DNA from: Sipunculus nudus
Taxonomy: Eukaryota; Annelida; Sipuncula; Golfingiida; Sipunculidae
Reading direction: 5' to 3'
Length of the DNA: 64,000 nt
Assembly: GCA_026874595.1 (NCBI GenBank)
Contig: CM049309.1
Coordinates: 55,648,079 to 55,712,078, forward strand
Part shown: positions 22,926 through 36,802 of the stretch, one piece after another
Layout: every line of letters starts with the position of its first letter
Numbering within the stretch: position 1 is the first letter of the stretch
Made by a program: the position numbers and the translations under genes
Notes under the pieces: generated by a model
The model's input: the letters and a program-made list of their open reading frames with translations, nothing else
Database searches by the model: none
Told to the model about the DNA's origin: nothing

Positions 22926-24230
22926 GTGAGTTTCATTTATTTGTGAATTTACTTACATTTATAGATACTTCAGAAAGCTTGTAGATCTTACAGATTGTGA
23001 CAGAGAGCCTTCAGGGTACGATATGGTGTATTTGTTAGCTGTTGATTCATTTTTTAGGGTTTTGTGGATCATCGGTTTGGTAAAATCACTTTTGCTCACA
23101 AAATAAAGTTTAATTAGGGCCCCGCTTGAAAAGCGGTTGCCCCATAGTAATCGACCTGTCGGTCTGTCTACCCGTCCGTCCGTCCGTCTGTTCACAAATT
23201 CTTTTCCGGGTGATAACTCCAGTTAGGATTGACGGATTGAGTTCAAACCTGAAATATGTATTAACCATCAATTATGGAAGATCCCTATCGATTTTGGGGT
23301 CCGGAGGTCAAAGGTCAAAAATGTTATTCACAGTTTGGTGTTAAATTTTAGGTCCCTCTTTCAGCAGGGCAGAAATCAAACTTGTAACCATAATTGTTTG
23401 TTCCACCTTAACAGTAGGACAGGTCCTTGTGTCAACAGCAACGAGGCATGATATATGGTCTTAGTCAGCCATTTTTCTGTAAGTTATGCGGTAAAATCAT
23501 TACTGAACACCTAGTAAGGTTGCGCTCTCTTAGCAAATATGCATGCAAAAGGACACATTGGTTACACAATAACTCGTAAAAAGTATTTCATATAAGGTCC
23601 CCAGAATCACGGCCGTGATGGCCCTTTTGATGGGCTACATCATGTTTGAAGACGGGTGACCTTGATGGATTTTCAAGGTCACAGAGATGATAATGCTAAA
23701 ATGATGTTAACCAAATAGCTCGCAAACAATTTGACTAACACTCACTGAACTTGCACCAGTAATGTTTGTTATGAAGGGCTAGGTCAAGTTCGAAGATGGA
23801 TGACCTTGACAGTAGCGATAATTCTCAAATGATGTTACTGCAATAACTCGCAAAGAATTTGATGAACAATCAAATTCGTTTCTGCATAATAACTTACCTA
23901 ACATATGATGGATAGGATTCAAACATAATAAGTATCACCTATGGCCTAAGGGAGAAGCTTATTGATATTTGGGTCAGAAAGAAAAAAAAAGTAATACACA
24001 GTTTGGTGTTCAGTTGCTGGTAAAGGGCAAGCATATGTAGCATTCAGTCGTGTAACCTCACTTTTTCTCTCAAATTTCAAACCACATTCCATTAAGACAG
24101 ATTGTGCAGTATCAGAAGAAATACTAGACTGCAACAACACAAGCAAGCCACCCTCATTACTGACAAGATCCTATCCTTGCAAGCCACCCTCATTACTGAC
24201 AAGATCCTATCCTTGCAAGAAACTGTCATC

Positions 24231-24621
24231 CGTTTGTGCTTTTTCAATTCCTAGTCACTCGATCCTGCACACATTACTGACTTTATTCATGATCCATATA
24301 TCCAAACATCTTCTGTTTTGGCGGTAACTGAAACATGGCAACTGATAATTTCACCATCCCTGGGTATAGAAACTCAATATCCTGTGCTAGAACATCACAT
24401 CATGGTGGAGGTGCAGTTCTCTGCTCACGTGGAAGATGTTTATTACAGAAACTGCCACTACAGACTTACTCCACAATTGATGCAGTAGCAGCAAATCTAT
24501 TCATACAAAAACAACAAGACACTACTACGATTCAGTTGTTATTCATGTATCGTCCACCAAGAACTCCATTATATAAAATCAGTGATTGCAAAAAAAAAGC
24601 TGAATCTCAGTTCAAGAGAAT
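24231..24621 (+). mobile_element. Non-LTR retrotransposon endonuclease relic, unit 2
   Basis: Copy of the relic at 8800-9190. Confidence 0.75.
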
Positions 24622-25830
24622 GACCATTTTATCACTACTTACCAGCAGCTGACTCTCTCTAATAGTACGAGGTCCATTTACACACTCGAGCCTCACATAT
24701 AATAAGGCCAATTCAACATACAAATACTGGAAAAATATTTGACACAGCCCAGCCAAGAATAACTGGCACAGGTAATACACAAATACAGAAACTAAAAATG
24801 CATGCAGTTCATTTGTATCATTATTATGATAGCATTGAACATTTTCACTTTACCATATCTTTTCTTCCAGTTTATACATGTCAGCTGTTCTTTACAGGTT
24901 CTTTAATTTTCAAATATCACTCTATCAGCCCATGCTACAAAAGTACACCAAATTCACAGTACTTCAATTTATAACGACTGCATCTTTTGCGGGGCCCTTC
25001 CTGACCTGTCAGTTTTCTAGTTATATTACTCATCATTTTTCATGGATAGATATACATAATACGGTTAAACACCACTTGGGGGCGCAGTAATCATAATTCA
25101 ATATAATTTAAGGCACCATTTACTATGATTAGTTGGCATGCGGTATCAGAATTGTTTTATAAATTTCCATGGGGTATTTATTCGGACAGCTGTAAAACAG
25201 TACATTGATGTGGATGCCGGATACATCACGCTGTATCCGTAAGTCATGCATGCGGTAACAAGGTCACGTGGTCCTTGTACAGCGCGGTATGCGGGTCAAT
25301 GTGAGGAAAAATATCATTACTTTTTACCGCATGTATAAGTTTGCCACATTGCACATACCACGTGCAAATAAATGGTTGTTTGAAAATTTTAAGAGGGCAG
25401 AAGGAGACCTTTGACCTGCTTTCACATACCGCGTACCTCATACCAACAACAAGTAGAACTTTAAAGTGACGGTCCTATACAGGCGCATTTCAACACAAGG
25501 GGCATATTAAATATTCCTGTGTACAGAGCGAACTGTGGAAATATTTATCTCTCAATAATCATTACATTTGTAACTTTTCATCTTCTCATGGTGTGATTGT
25601 GACGTGATGTAGGTCTATATTACGTATAATTCCCTGCCAGTCAGTCTTTATCAAAATGCATGTCTATGCCCGACTTCAACCCCCCAGTATAATGAATCTG
25701 ACATCAGTGTGATATCAGTCTCTTGGAAATTTTATGCCGTTTCCAAACAATGAAGGACCCATTTCTTATTACATGAACACAGATTGAATTGGGTATGTAT
25801 CATAATTTAAATGTGCACATATTGCTGCAG

Positions 25831-26034
25831 GACACAATAGCTGGGCTGAACGAGAGACTGAACAGATCAGAGATCCAGAACAACCAAAGTATTACTGACC
25901 ATCTGCCTCACGGGATGCCCGTCCTGAAAAACAACGACACGGTCTGTATCCTGTACCATGACGACTACGTCTCAGCCTACAGCCATCAACGCAAGATGGC
26001 GCTCTGGTCAGCCTTCACTATCGACAGAGATCAG
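25831..26034 (+). CDS. ENPP unit 2 exon h
   Basis: Copy of 10400-10603. Confidence 0.92.
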
Positions 26035-26405
26035 GTGCTGTTTTAAATTCATAATCAAAGTCATAATCAAGATGGTAATCAAAATGTATAACCAGGCAAA
26101 CGCGGGGTTGCATTAATAAGAAAACATTGTTCAGCGTGTGTAGCTATTATGATATAATCGATCAGTTATTATAAATAAATTCATTAATGGAGTAAAATCC
26201 TCGGTGTATCTGTCATACTTTTCATCTTGAGTTAGTTGTCTGGATCCGTTGTTTAAAAGTATATCGGCCGATATTTGGAGAGAAAACGTGAATATTTTAA
26301 TAACAACTGCAGTACATGTGTGTACACTAGTTTAGCGGCTTACTGGTGTCTTGACTGGTTCCGACTCTTTTTATCCGCCGCTCCGCGGACGCGGGGGACA
26401 TTGAT

Positions 26406-27830
26406 TTGGGTTTGTCTGTCTGTCTGTCCGTCTGTCTGTCTGTCTGTCCGTCCGTCCGTCCGTCCGTCCGTCAGGTTTCGTTTCCGTGCGTTACCTTCCC
26501 TAAATATTATCCGATTTTATCCAAATTTTGGTCAGTGATTGCTCTTATGCATACTTTGGTTGGGATTGGTTTTGGAGTGTCTGGCTTCTGTCTGTCTATC
26601 TGTATGTCTGTCACTTTTTCTGTCTGTCTGTCAGGTTATCATTTCCATGCAATAACTTTCCTAAATGTTATCGGATTTCATTCAAATTTTGGTCAGTGAT
26701 TGCTCTCATGCTTACCTTGGTTGGGATAGGTTTTGGAGTTTCTGGCTTCTATCTGTCTGTCTGTCTGTCACTTTGTCTGTCCATCCCTCAAGTTTTTGTT
26801 TCCGTGCGATTACTTTCTTAAATATTATCCGATTTCATTCAAATTTGGTCAGTGTTTGCAATCATGCATACCTTGGTTGGGATTTGTTTTGGAGTGTCTG
26901 GCTTCTGCCTGTCTGTATGTCTGTCACTTTGTCTGTTTGTCTGTCAGGTTTTCATTTCTATACAATAACTTTCCTAAATATTATCCGATTTCATTCCAAT
27001 TTTGGTCAGTGATTGCTCTCATGCATACCTTGGTTGGGATTTGTTTTTGAGTGTATGGTTTCTGTCTGTCTGTATGTATGTCTGTCACTTTGTCTGTCTG
27101 TCTGTCAGTTTTCATTTCCATGTGATAACTTTCCTAAATATTATCCGATTTCATTCCAATTTTGGTCAGTGATTGCTCTTATGCTTACCTTGGTTGGAAT
27201 TGGTTTTGGAGTGTCTGGCTTCTGTTTGTCTGTCTGTCGCTATTTCTGTGCATCCGTCAAGTTTTCGTGTCTATTCCATTATTTTCCTAAATATAATCTG
27301 ATTTCATTCAAATTTTGGTCAGTCATTGCTCTCATGCTTACTTTGGTTGGGATTAGTTTGTCAGTCCGTCAGATTTTTATTTCCGTGGATAACTTTCCTA
27401 AATATTATCCGATTTCATTTAAATTTTGGTCAGACATTGCTCTAATGCATACCTTTGCTGGGATTAGATTCGGAATGTCTGGCTTTTGCCTGTCTGTCTG
27501 TCAATATGTCTGTCCGTCTGTCAGGTTTTCCGTTGTCTGCTATAACTTTCTTAAATATTATCCGATGTCATTCAAATTTTGGTAAGTGATTGCTCTCATG
27601 CTTACCTTGGTTTGGATATGTTTTGAAGTGTCTGGCTTATGTCCGTCTGTCACTCTGTCTGTCAGTTTGTCAGGTTTTCATTTCTGTGGGATAACTTTCC
27701 TAAATATTATCCGATTTCATTCAAATTTTGGCCAGTGATTGCTCTCATGCATACCCTGGTTGGGATTTGCTTTGGAATGTCTGGCTTCTGTCTGTCTGTC
27801 TGTTACTCTGTCTGTACGTCCTTTATCAAG
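26406..27830. repeat. Minisatellite, unit 2 intron h-i
   Basis: Copy of 10975-12395 with one extra CCGT tetramer block. Confidence 0.95.
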
Positions 27831-28785
27831 CATGAAAAACAACAAGAACCCAAAGCAGGGGACATAAATCCTACAAATTTGCTTGTTTATCTTTATTTTA
27901 AGGAGGTAGAAATGGCCGGTTCCAAAGTACTTCCGGATACAAGCTCATGTTAACATATAGCCTACGCCACGCGGACCGCGCTTACCCGCTTCACGTGTTG
28001 TAGCAGAGCTTTACGTTTGTTCAGCGTGATGCCACATACAATGTTATATTTTAACTTATAGATAAATTATTAATACGTATTCCTTCCCGTGTCCTACGGC
28101 ATGTCATCCCGGGCTCACTTGGGCTACGACTAGTCTTTGCTTTGCAACGCACGTCTCATAAACAAACCCCGAGTATAATATATATTTTTTTTTATCAAAT
28201 TTGATAAATGATTATTGACTATACTTTTGCATAATTGTGTTTCCAGTAATTCAAACTCTATAATGACGTATTGGAAAAATTACAAATTTGGCAACAAAAA
28301 CCTATGCAATCCTTGGATTCCGGAGCATGTGACACTGCTTGTTTACATTACTTTTTAGTCTCTTACATAGACACGCTGTGGCGCCACCTTCAATATATGA
28401 TGGGGTACCAGTCTTGATCCAAATTCACACAAGTAAGCCGCTAAAATTGTGCCCACCAGTATCTTCAGACTTTTTACATATCAGAGGTTGTTTCGTATGA
28501 AACATGTCAAGGCATATAGTCGGATTCCAGTCTTAAAAAGCCTGCTTTGTATTGATATAAATATGACTTCACAAAATCAGCGTAGAGAGGTACAGTTTCG
28601 ATTTTATTATAATAACAGTGCAAGAATCTCACCACGTGTGCACTTATATTCAATCTTATATTGTATAATTTTAACTTTATTTTTAAACGCGTATGTTAGC
28701 GGCCCTACGACGTTGAGACTCAAGAAACAGTTGAATTTTACCCCGATTGAAACATAATTCTTTTGCCGTTTTAATACGTTTACAG

Positions 28786-29657
28786 CTTTCGGACGCTGAG
28801 AGGTCTAAATTTATTAGATTTACCCCGAGGGTTGACTAATTATTCATTATTTTATCTTTTGGTCTTAATATATTTAGCGTTGGAAAGCTGCGACTCCAAA
28901 CTGTGTTTTATCTAAACAGAGGGAGGCTTTTAAAACTATGTTAAATACGATTGTAGTCTCTGATTTGGAGACTCAAAACTGTCTAAAAGTTAAGTAAAAT
29001 CCACGGGTTGACCAATTATTCATTAATTAAACTTCTTTTATTTTTTTACACGTTTACAGTTCTCAAACATGAATATACCAAGCTGTGTTAGATCTGACTC
29101 CTGAGTTAACCATTTATTTATTTTTGGGCAAAAAAAATATAAAATAAATAACTTAAAAGCTATGGTTCTCAGGCACTGCCCGCGTCAATTTTAACCTGAG
29201 GCATCAAACATTTTTATTTTGATTTTCATCTTTCAAGAAGATAAAATAATACCATTTTGATAAGATTTCCTTGTGTTTTTACCAGTTGAGCAAAAAATTC
29301 TGTTGTTTTCATGCTTCTCTATGATCATGTGACATTTTTAATGAAACATACCTAAAGGTAACAAATGAAATATCACCCGCCCGCAATGATTTCTGATAAA
29401 AAGTGCCCAAGAACCATACCTTCTTTGGCCTTATACTAATATTAAGTCTATATTTTAATACGTTTACAGCTGTCCAACTTAATGACACCTGACTAGGTAA
29501 GATCTGACTACCCGGGTGGACCATTCATTTATTATTATACCAAATTTGTTTTAATACTGTTACAGCTCGCCAACATGAAGATTCCAGACTGCTCTAAACC
29601 TCCTGGTGGACAAATCATTGATTATTTTACTAAGTTTATTTTTTAACCCTTTTACAG
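28786..29657 (+). repeat. Array of decayed exon i 5' ends, unit 2
   Basis: Copy of 13351-14222. Confidence 0.85.
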
Positions 29658-29862
29658 CTCTCCGACATAGAGATTCCAGACTGCGTTAGATCTGACCCCC
29701 GGGTGGACCAGGCTGACCAGCCGATCTGCGATGATTACACGTCCATGGAAGATCAGAGGATCACCCGAGTCAACCTGTTCCCGCCAAAATTCAGCTCCTC
29801 AAACAAGACGATACACGACGCCATGATCCTCACCAACAGCGTCCCCATGTACAACGGATCAG
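29658..29862 (+). CDS. ENPP unit 2 exon i
   Basis: Copy of 14223-14427. Confidence 0.9.
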
Positions 29863-30179
29863 GTCAGAAGGAAAACTTTGAAATCAAACTAAAACATAGG
29901 GACGTCCAAAATACATTGTAAAGGCACCCTGATCTTCAATATCAATGTAAATAGCAGTCATGAATACCTTTGGATTAATAACCAAAAACTGATTTATTTG
30001 TTGAAAACTCTACTTCATGTTCCAGTTCATTCCTTATATGGAATTCCTTATCTCCTTTGACTTTTAGGAGGAAAACCTTGCGGTACAAGAACTTTGTGTG
30101 GACATTAAGTATTCTAAGAACGTTTACTGCATATGGAATTCCTAATCTAGCGAAGGTGACATGATTTATCTCGTTACAG

Positions 30180-30327
30180 AAACCAGATAAACAACACGGT
30201 GTACATCCCCTCCCACTACTACCTTGTCGCCCTGAAATGTAACAAACCTGACTGTACAGCAGACATGGATTATGACGTACAGGCGTTTATCTTACCCAAC
30301 ATCGACAGGACGCTCAACTGTATGCAG
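30180..30327 (+). CDS. ENPP unit 2 exon k
   Basis: Copy of 14745-14892. Confidence 0.92.
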
Positions 30328-30593
30328 GTAGGACACGTCAATTTCAGGGATCGTTTGGTATGATCGATAAGATCATTCGGTAATTAACCTTTATAGTCAA
30401 GCATATTCACAGAGAAAGTCCAATGTATCTGTGGTCAAATACAAAAATGATGCCTAATAATTTTTTTTATGGTAAATATTTTATAATTTCAAAATGAAAC
30501 GATCTGCTTTGATTTATCTGATGTTGAGTTTAACGTTTAATGAATGAATGAATATAGTAGGTATCATAGTTTTTGTCATTCTTGTTGTTGTAG

Positions 30594-30743
30594 TTCCGCC
30601 TGGACGATTACCTGATAGATAACACAGCACGTATCCGGGACATCGAGCTGCTGACAGGCTTACAGTTCCTGACAGCACACAACACTCAGCAAGGATTGCT
30701 GGCTCGGCTGCGTCTTCAACAGCGACTGTGGACCAAATCATAA
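30594..30743 (+). CDS. ENPP unit 2 exon l with stop
   Basis: Copy of 15159-15308; TAA at 30741-30743. AATAAA follows at 30878-30883. Confidence 0.95.
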   Translation, partial: FRLDDYLIDNTARIRDIELLTGLQFLTAHNTQQGLLARLRLQQRLWTKS

Positions 30744-30877
30744 CACGTGTCGAAATATATGTGTAATGTTTGAGCAGGCATATCATAAGGACACTACGAT
30801 CCTCGTATCATTCTAATTCATGCCCTATTCTTTCTGGAATCTTAATCACACAAAATCAGCAATAGAGGATATGTAAC

Positions 30878-30883
30878 AATAAA
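30878..30883 (+). other. AATAAA polyadenylation signal, unit 2
   Basis: Same site as 15443-15448, ~135 bp after the unit 2 stop. Confidence 0.5.
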
Positions 30884-33025
30884 CAAATGTTAAATCATAA
30901 AATGTGTCGATTTTTTGTGTGTGTCATGTTAAAAGTTTGAGCAGGCATATCATAAAGGCACTTTGTAGTAATCATAAAAAATGTACATGTATTTAGGAAA
31001 ATTAAACATAAAGAGTACAGATATATGATTAAGTACCCGAATACATGTCTAGCTGCAACTATGAACACATTTATCACAATATAAAACTGACATTAAAGTG
31101 TGCATCAACGTGTACGGTATAACATAAATAAACAAAAAAAAATCCGTGACAGCTATAGGAATACGCAGTACAGTGTTGATATAACATTTGGATTAGGAAA
31201 CTAAAACAATCGTTAGTGCGGCGTAATCAGAAGTGTCCAGCTGTTACATTCAATCGACTGCTATACACATAATCACAAAAAGATAAAACGTTTAAAAGTC
31301 CAGAGAATACCTGGTACAAACGACAATGATTGCACAACACAACCGCAGTTCTTGATATCGTTTCAATCTCGGCAATTATCTCAACAGAATGTCTCTTCAT
31401 TTAACAGAATGTTTGTTTCGACGTACAATTCACACAAAGGTGCTTGAGTTTCATCAACTAAGGAACTGTTTGGATATAACAGGATTCATTTACTTTCAGC
31501 AAAGGAAACTTTCATGACTATTTCGTGAATATCATGGCCCCTTTTCCCATCACTTTGGATCCCTACATAAGAACATAACTGTAACCTAATAAACCGGCAC
31601 TGATGATCATCTGCAAACACTGAGTAATGAAAAATATAGCTAAAAGAATGCAAATTTCATTATGTAGTGAATTTTTGCACTTTTTAAATTTCACGTGTTA
31701 GTTTTATGGTTATATATTTTCCAACTGCCATTACATATTTTGATTAATAGATGAAAAGTCCTTGATCAAGGCAGACACTTTATCTGTCTAAGAGATACCC
31801 AAACAGTTGACAGAAAGGTGAATCCATGACTATATCTCTGTTTTAGCCTATGCAGATTGCCTCTATTATCACTTATATAATGTATTGATTACCACTTAGA
31901 TATTATAAATTATCATTTGCATACATTCATAATCACATACTTAAATATGTTCTTAATAGCTGTATTATAAAAATGACTACAAAGTTCACTCGTACAACTG
32001 TTCGTTGAAGGTAACTCCGTTCCCATTCGTCCTGTCATTGCTTGCTGTCAGCTTCGAGATCGGGAATGCACCGTGCGTATGAACTTAAGCTGCGCACAGG
32101 ACTTGCAATGGTGTACAACTACGTCGTAACCCAATTAACCAGATCAGATAGGCCCTATTATATATATATTAAAGTCAATTTCAGTTCTGAGAAGCAAAAC
32201 AATCCATTTCCATTTCCGGATCCCACTCCGTTCATCAGGAAAATTGGAATCTGATTCTGTCCATATATTAAAATCACGACATACATGGCCGCTTTGTGTG
32301 TCATCATTACGAATTCGGGAAAGTGATAGAAAAGCCCGGAAGACCAGGACATTAGTAATAAAACTTTGTAGAGTACCGGGAAAACGGCACTGTTGAATAA
32401 ACTTGTGTTACAATCGTTATTTTACTCGCATTAACATTTTATCATAGCTTTCTCAAATAATTGTAATATATTTTATTTCATTAACTGATGTTTAAACATT
32501 GCAGTTATCAATACATAACGGCCTATTGTCCCCTTTTATGAATTAGAATGTTTTTTATGATTTAACATTCTAAACTTCTCATCAAAACGATGAACTTGGA
32601 AATACCTACCATTTTAAATTCCTTCCCTGCAACTTACGGTCTTTACACAGCGCTTTAACTATAGGCCTACTTCCTATATGGTAAGCGCTGTTTGTTATGA
32701 CCTCGTATCCTGAATTGCTACACCAGAGGGGAGCACTGTATTTTTGTCCAATCAGATGAGACCTTGTGCTGGAAGACACGGCCAAGCGAGGAATACACGG
32801 AGCCAATCATGCTTATTTCGTTTTGAGTGACAGCTCATCGCCCCGGTAACCGTATGAACAGGCCACAGGCTCAGAGAGAAATGCCGCAGACGTGGTTTAC
32901 TTAGGGCCTTGGCCACATAGGATGTCCGGTCGGTGAGCTGTATTCAAACGAAACGTAACAACAAAGGCTGCGTGCACACCTCGCTGGCTAGTTCTACAGA
33001 CACCAGACTCATGGCTACGCTAACA

Positions 33026-33187
33026 CCACAGGCACTCGTTTCCAGCACTAAAATGGCCTAGAAACCGTAAACACATGTCGTATGGGCGATATACCAGTTA
33101 TAAAAGAACTTATATCTGGTATATCGCCCATACGACATGTGTTTACGGTTTCTAGGCCATTTTAGTGCTGGAAACGAGTGCCTGTGG
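33026..33187. repeat. Perfect 72-bp inverted repeat, array copy 3
   Basis: Identical to the hairpin at 2163-2324 although this copy carries substitutions elsewhere. Confidence 0.95.
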
Positions 33188-33867
33188 CTAACACATTCAT
33201 ACTGTCAGAATCGAATCGGTCGATGATGCGAGAATGCAGAAGGAACAATTAAAATTCGAACGTAAACTTGTCTTCAAACGGCGCTTCAAGCGCAGCTATG
33301 GGCGGAGCCAGGATGCCTGTCGCGTGTTTGTTTATTAGCATCTGGTTGGCTGCTTGTCACATCATATGCACGTTTTGTTCAGCGGACAGCGAACCGCCAT
33401 CTGGTGTCTAAATATATCATTAACGGTCAAAGCTGGCAGCGTGAAAATCAGTTGCTTCTTTAGAAGCGTAAGATTTCCGCTGGCTCGGGAGCGTACTGCA
33501 ACTGCGCTACAGCCGTCATTGCCACAACAAACTTCAAGACAAAGATTGAAGACTGGTAAGAATTTCAGAATCGTCCAGCTAGTTTCCTGAATCATTTAGG
33601 ATCTTGAACATATATGTCTGGCTCATTGAACAAGGCCAAGGCATATTCTTGCGCAAGTTTTCAATAATATGATCATGCCGTCAATTCCGAAGGCCATATA
33701 GGAATACATAATTATAACAACATCTACTCTGGGCGTTTTGATTGGGCAATCTTTATTCGTAAAATGCCATCTTTATTCGTAAAGTGCTTTATGAAAGAAA
33801 AATATATGCAGAAGGACGAATAAAAACCATCACATACACCAGATTTTTCACTCTATAGTCAGTTGAC

Positions 33868-34759
33868 AATCTATCAAAAAATTTTTTAACCTCATCGCCT
33901 CTCAGATATGAGGTACATATTCCATGTATGTAGTTTATTCTATCACACTACCTTTTATTAGCCGAGAGTATATGAAAGTGCGCTGTCCGATCTCACAAGT
34001 CATAAGGTTGATAATCTTTATTCTCTAGCACATCCCGTATAGAAGGCGCTTTTTTTTCTTTCACCATGCACGTTGTGGCTTAAAGCGGCTTAACCTAGTA
34101 TGGGCTGCGCTTAATTACCAAACGTAGACGCTGAGCGTAAGCGTAAAACTATGTAAACATTCATCCAGTTTCATGGCAACGACAATCCGGCAACGATAAT
34201 GCGGCCACGGCAAAAATATCGGTCAAGTGAAATTTCATTGGAGTGTACACATGCGAATTGCACGGCAACGACAATGCGGTACGACTTTATGGCTATTTTT
34301 CGAATTGGTCCGGTTTTTTTGCTGTTGCCTGACATAATCTTAAGGTTCTAAAAGGCAAAATAACGGCTAAAAGGGTAAGTAAAGTAAGGTACAGAACTTT
34401 TGTCTAGACACGTGATATTATAATCTAAATCACTCTTTAATTTTCATAAGGTGTATGAATAAATTCAAATATATTACTTTCTGTCTTCGTCTTTGATTAA
34501 AAAATTGTACTTAGTATAACCCTTTTCTTCTTCATCTTGTCGGCACGGTAAATTAAGTCAAAGGCAATATTTAGAAGATAAAAGTCGCCCTGGAGGTCCA
34601 TCGTGATGAATAATCCAAGTGCGATTTGGCCTCCGATTTTACATTTTCCCGGACAATGTTGTCACACCACACACACAGCGGACATAGATCTCCCGGGATT
34701 TTTCACACAAAAGTCCAAAATGACTGTCTAGGGGTAAACGAAACAGGTTTATTCCGGTA
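33868..34759. other. Unique flank right of the array
   Basis: Sequence departs from the unit after AGTTGACAA. No exon or repeat recognised up to the hAT element. Confidence 0.5.
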
Positions 34760-34829
34760 CACTGGCGTACCTAAGGGGGGGGGGGGGGCGGCGGCAGGGG
34801 CGGTCCGCCCCGGGCGGCACATTTTGGGG

Positions 34830-35740
34830 GGCGGCATTTCGGGTAATTAGTATAATGAGTGGCACAAGGAGTTCCAAAAATAGTACAAATTCGATCTTTT
34901 TGTCCCATGTTCAAGTATTCCAGGGATTATAAACTGGACAGTGGAACCTACAAAATGACAAGCGAACAATTTGCACATTTTTGGGGCGGCATTTCTGGGA
35001 TTCAGTTTGATAAGTGGCATAAGGAGTTCCACAAAAGTACAATTTGACCTTTTTGTCCAATGTTTAAGTATTCCAGGGATTATAAACTGGACATTTGAAC
35101 CTACCAAATGATTAGCGAACGATTTGCACATTTTTAGGGGCGGCATTTCTGGGATTCAGTTTAATAAGTGGCATAAGGAGTTCCACAAAAAGTACAATTT
35201 GACCTTTTTGTCAAATGTTTAAGTATTCCAGGGATTATAAACTGGACAGTGGAACCTACCAAATGATTAGCGAACGATTTGCATATTTTTGGGGCGGCAT
35301 TTCAGGGATTTAATTTAATCAGTGGTATAAGGAGTTCCACAAAAATTACAAATTTGGCCTTTTTTGTCCCATGTTCAAGTATTCCAGGGATTATAAACTG
35401 GACAGTGGAACCTTTCAAATGATTAGCAAACGATTTGCACATTTATGGGGGCCGCATTTCTGGGATTTAGTTTAATCAGTGGAATAAGGAGTTCCACAAA
35501 AATTACCAATTTGGCCTTTTTGTCCCATGTTCAAGTATTCCAGAGATTATAAACTGGACAATAGAACCTACAGAATGATTAGCGAACGAATTGTACATTT
35601 GTGGGGGCGGCATTTCTGGGATTTAGTATAATCAGTGGCAGAAGGAGTTCCTCAAAAAGTTCAAATTTGGCCTTTTTGTCCCTTTTCAAGAATTTCAGAG
35701 AATTTGGCGGTGGAACCAACAAAATTATCTGCGGACGATC
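34830..35740. repeat. Six-copy ~155-bp tandem repeat inside the hAT element
   Basis: GGCGGCATTT(C) occurs near 34830, 34983, 35137, 35291, 35447 and 35603; each unit also has AAGGAGTTCC, GTATTCCAGGGATTATAAAC and GATTAGCGAACGATTTG. Confidence 0.95.
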
Positions 35741-36802
35741 TCTAAATCAAAGGCAAGAAATACATATCTGTAATTATTCTTTGTTAGATCTGTGGTCTTG
35801 CAATGTCAGAACGCCATCGATAAACTGACCAATCATGCAAAAAGCCTGCATTTCAGGGCGGTCGTCGTTTACAGAAATCCCTAGCAGCATCTGATAATCA
35901 CCAGGGAAAAACCCTGCCAGAAGACCAATGGCACCAGGTAGTGGGAGTGGGGTGTCTGTCGTACATATTGTGCGAAAATATTTCGACGAATAGTGTTGCT
36001 CTTTCCTTGGAAAGTATTAAGAATTTCCATTCTTGAACCCTTGAATTCCCGAAATTCCAGGATATTTAAACTGCCTGAAATGCCCTTTTTTCCATGATTC
36101 TTCATACTCTAACACCAGCCTCGTTAAAATACAGACGTTTACACTATCGTGTATATAATGAGTACTACCTGAATGCCTGTGTCTTTTGATTAACCAATAT
36201 GACCTGCATGATCTTCTATGTAACGGGGGAAAAAACAGTAAACACCCTGACCTATATAGGAATTATTTTAAACCTTAAAATATAATTCTATTATAACTGT
36301 CCGGCGGGATGAATCCCTCTGGCCGCTTAGCCACATGTTCAATATACGTATCAAGTATCAGTTTTATCTTTGAGGATATTTTAATTAAACAAAGCCAGTT
36401 TATCCAAACATTGGATTTTTTATGTGAAAAAATAAATGAACCTGCCCTGCCTACATATATATGCTTAACTCATGAATTACGCTGTTTTAGTAAAGACTAA
36501 ATAACGTGCATGCAGTAGTACCATGCATATCTCGATAGCTCTATTAGGTGTACCTGCTGTCATATGCGATAACAAGAGGTGGAATTATAGATGTGATAAA
36601 GTATTTGTATGCGTCGAGAATGGAAAAACACTCACCAAATAAAGTTTTTTTCCCAAGTTGAGTTTAAAGTAATCATGAATATTGTTTACATGAATGATGA
36701 AAGATCAATTTCCCACATTATATGTGTATCCTGCAGTGTAATCTGTTAATTGTTACAATTTATTCGTTTTATTCCTTTCTGTTCACTTCATAATGAAATA
36801 AA

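Larger units (their letters stand above)
18798..30743 (+). pseudogene. ENPP-like gene, 5'-truncated, array copy 2
   Basis: Exons have the same sequence as copy 1 and sit at 18798-18936, 20530-20638, 20938-21099, 21954-22107, 22248-22320, 22582-22669, 22762-22925, 25831-26034, 29658-29862, 30180-30327 and 30594-30743. The same N-terminal truncation, missing exon j and intact other exons apply. No difference from copy 1 falls in an exon that I could see, so any protein would be identical. Confidence 0.8.
1..33867. repeat. Tandem array of a ~15.43 kb ENPP-containing unit (2 full copies + ~3.0 kb of a third)
   Basis: Position 1 recurs at 15430 and 30865, giving unit lengths of 15429 and 15435 bp. 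Copies 1 and 2 match base for base wherever compared, apart from an A to C change (6100 versus 21531) and length changes in the AT repeat (-2), a poly-G run (+4) and a CCGT run (+4). Copy 3 follows copy 1 from 30865 to about 33867 with three substitutions (31757, 32086, 32371) and one A lost from a poly-A run, then changes abruptly to unrelated sequence. Because the window opens within a unit, at least one more copy must lie upstream. Confidence 0.97.

Noticed and set aside
34847-35828. ORFs on both strands in the 155-bp repeat
   Set aside because: They are repeat frames inside a non-autonomous hAT element and lack family motifs.
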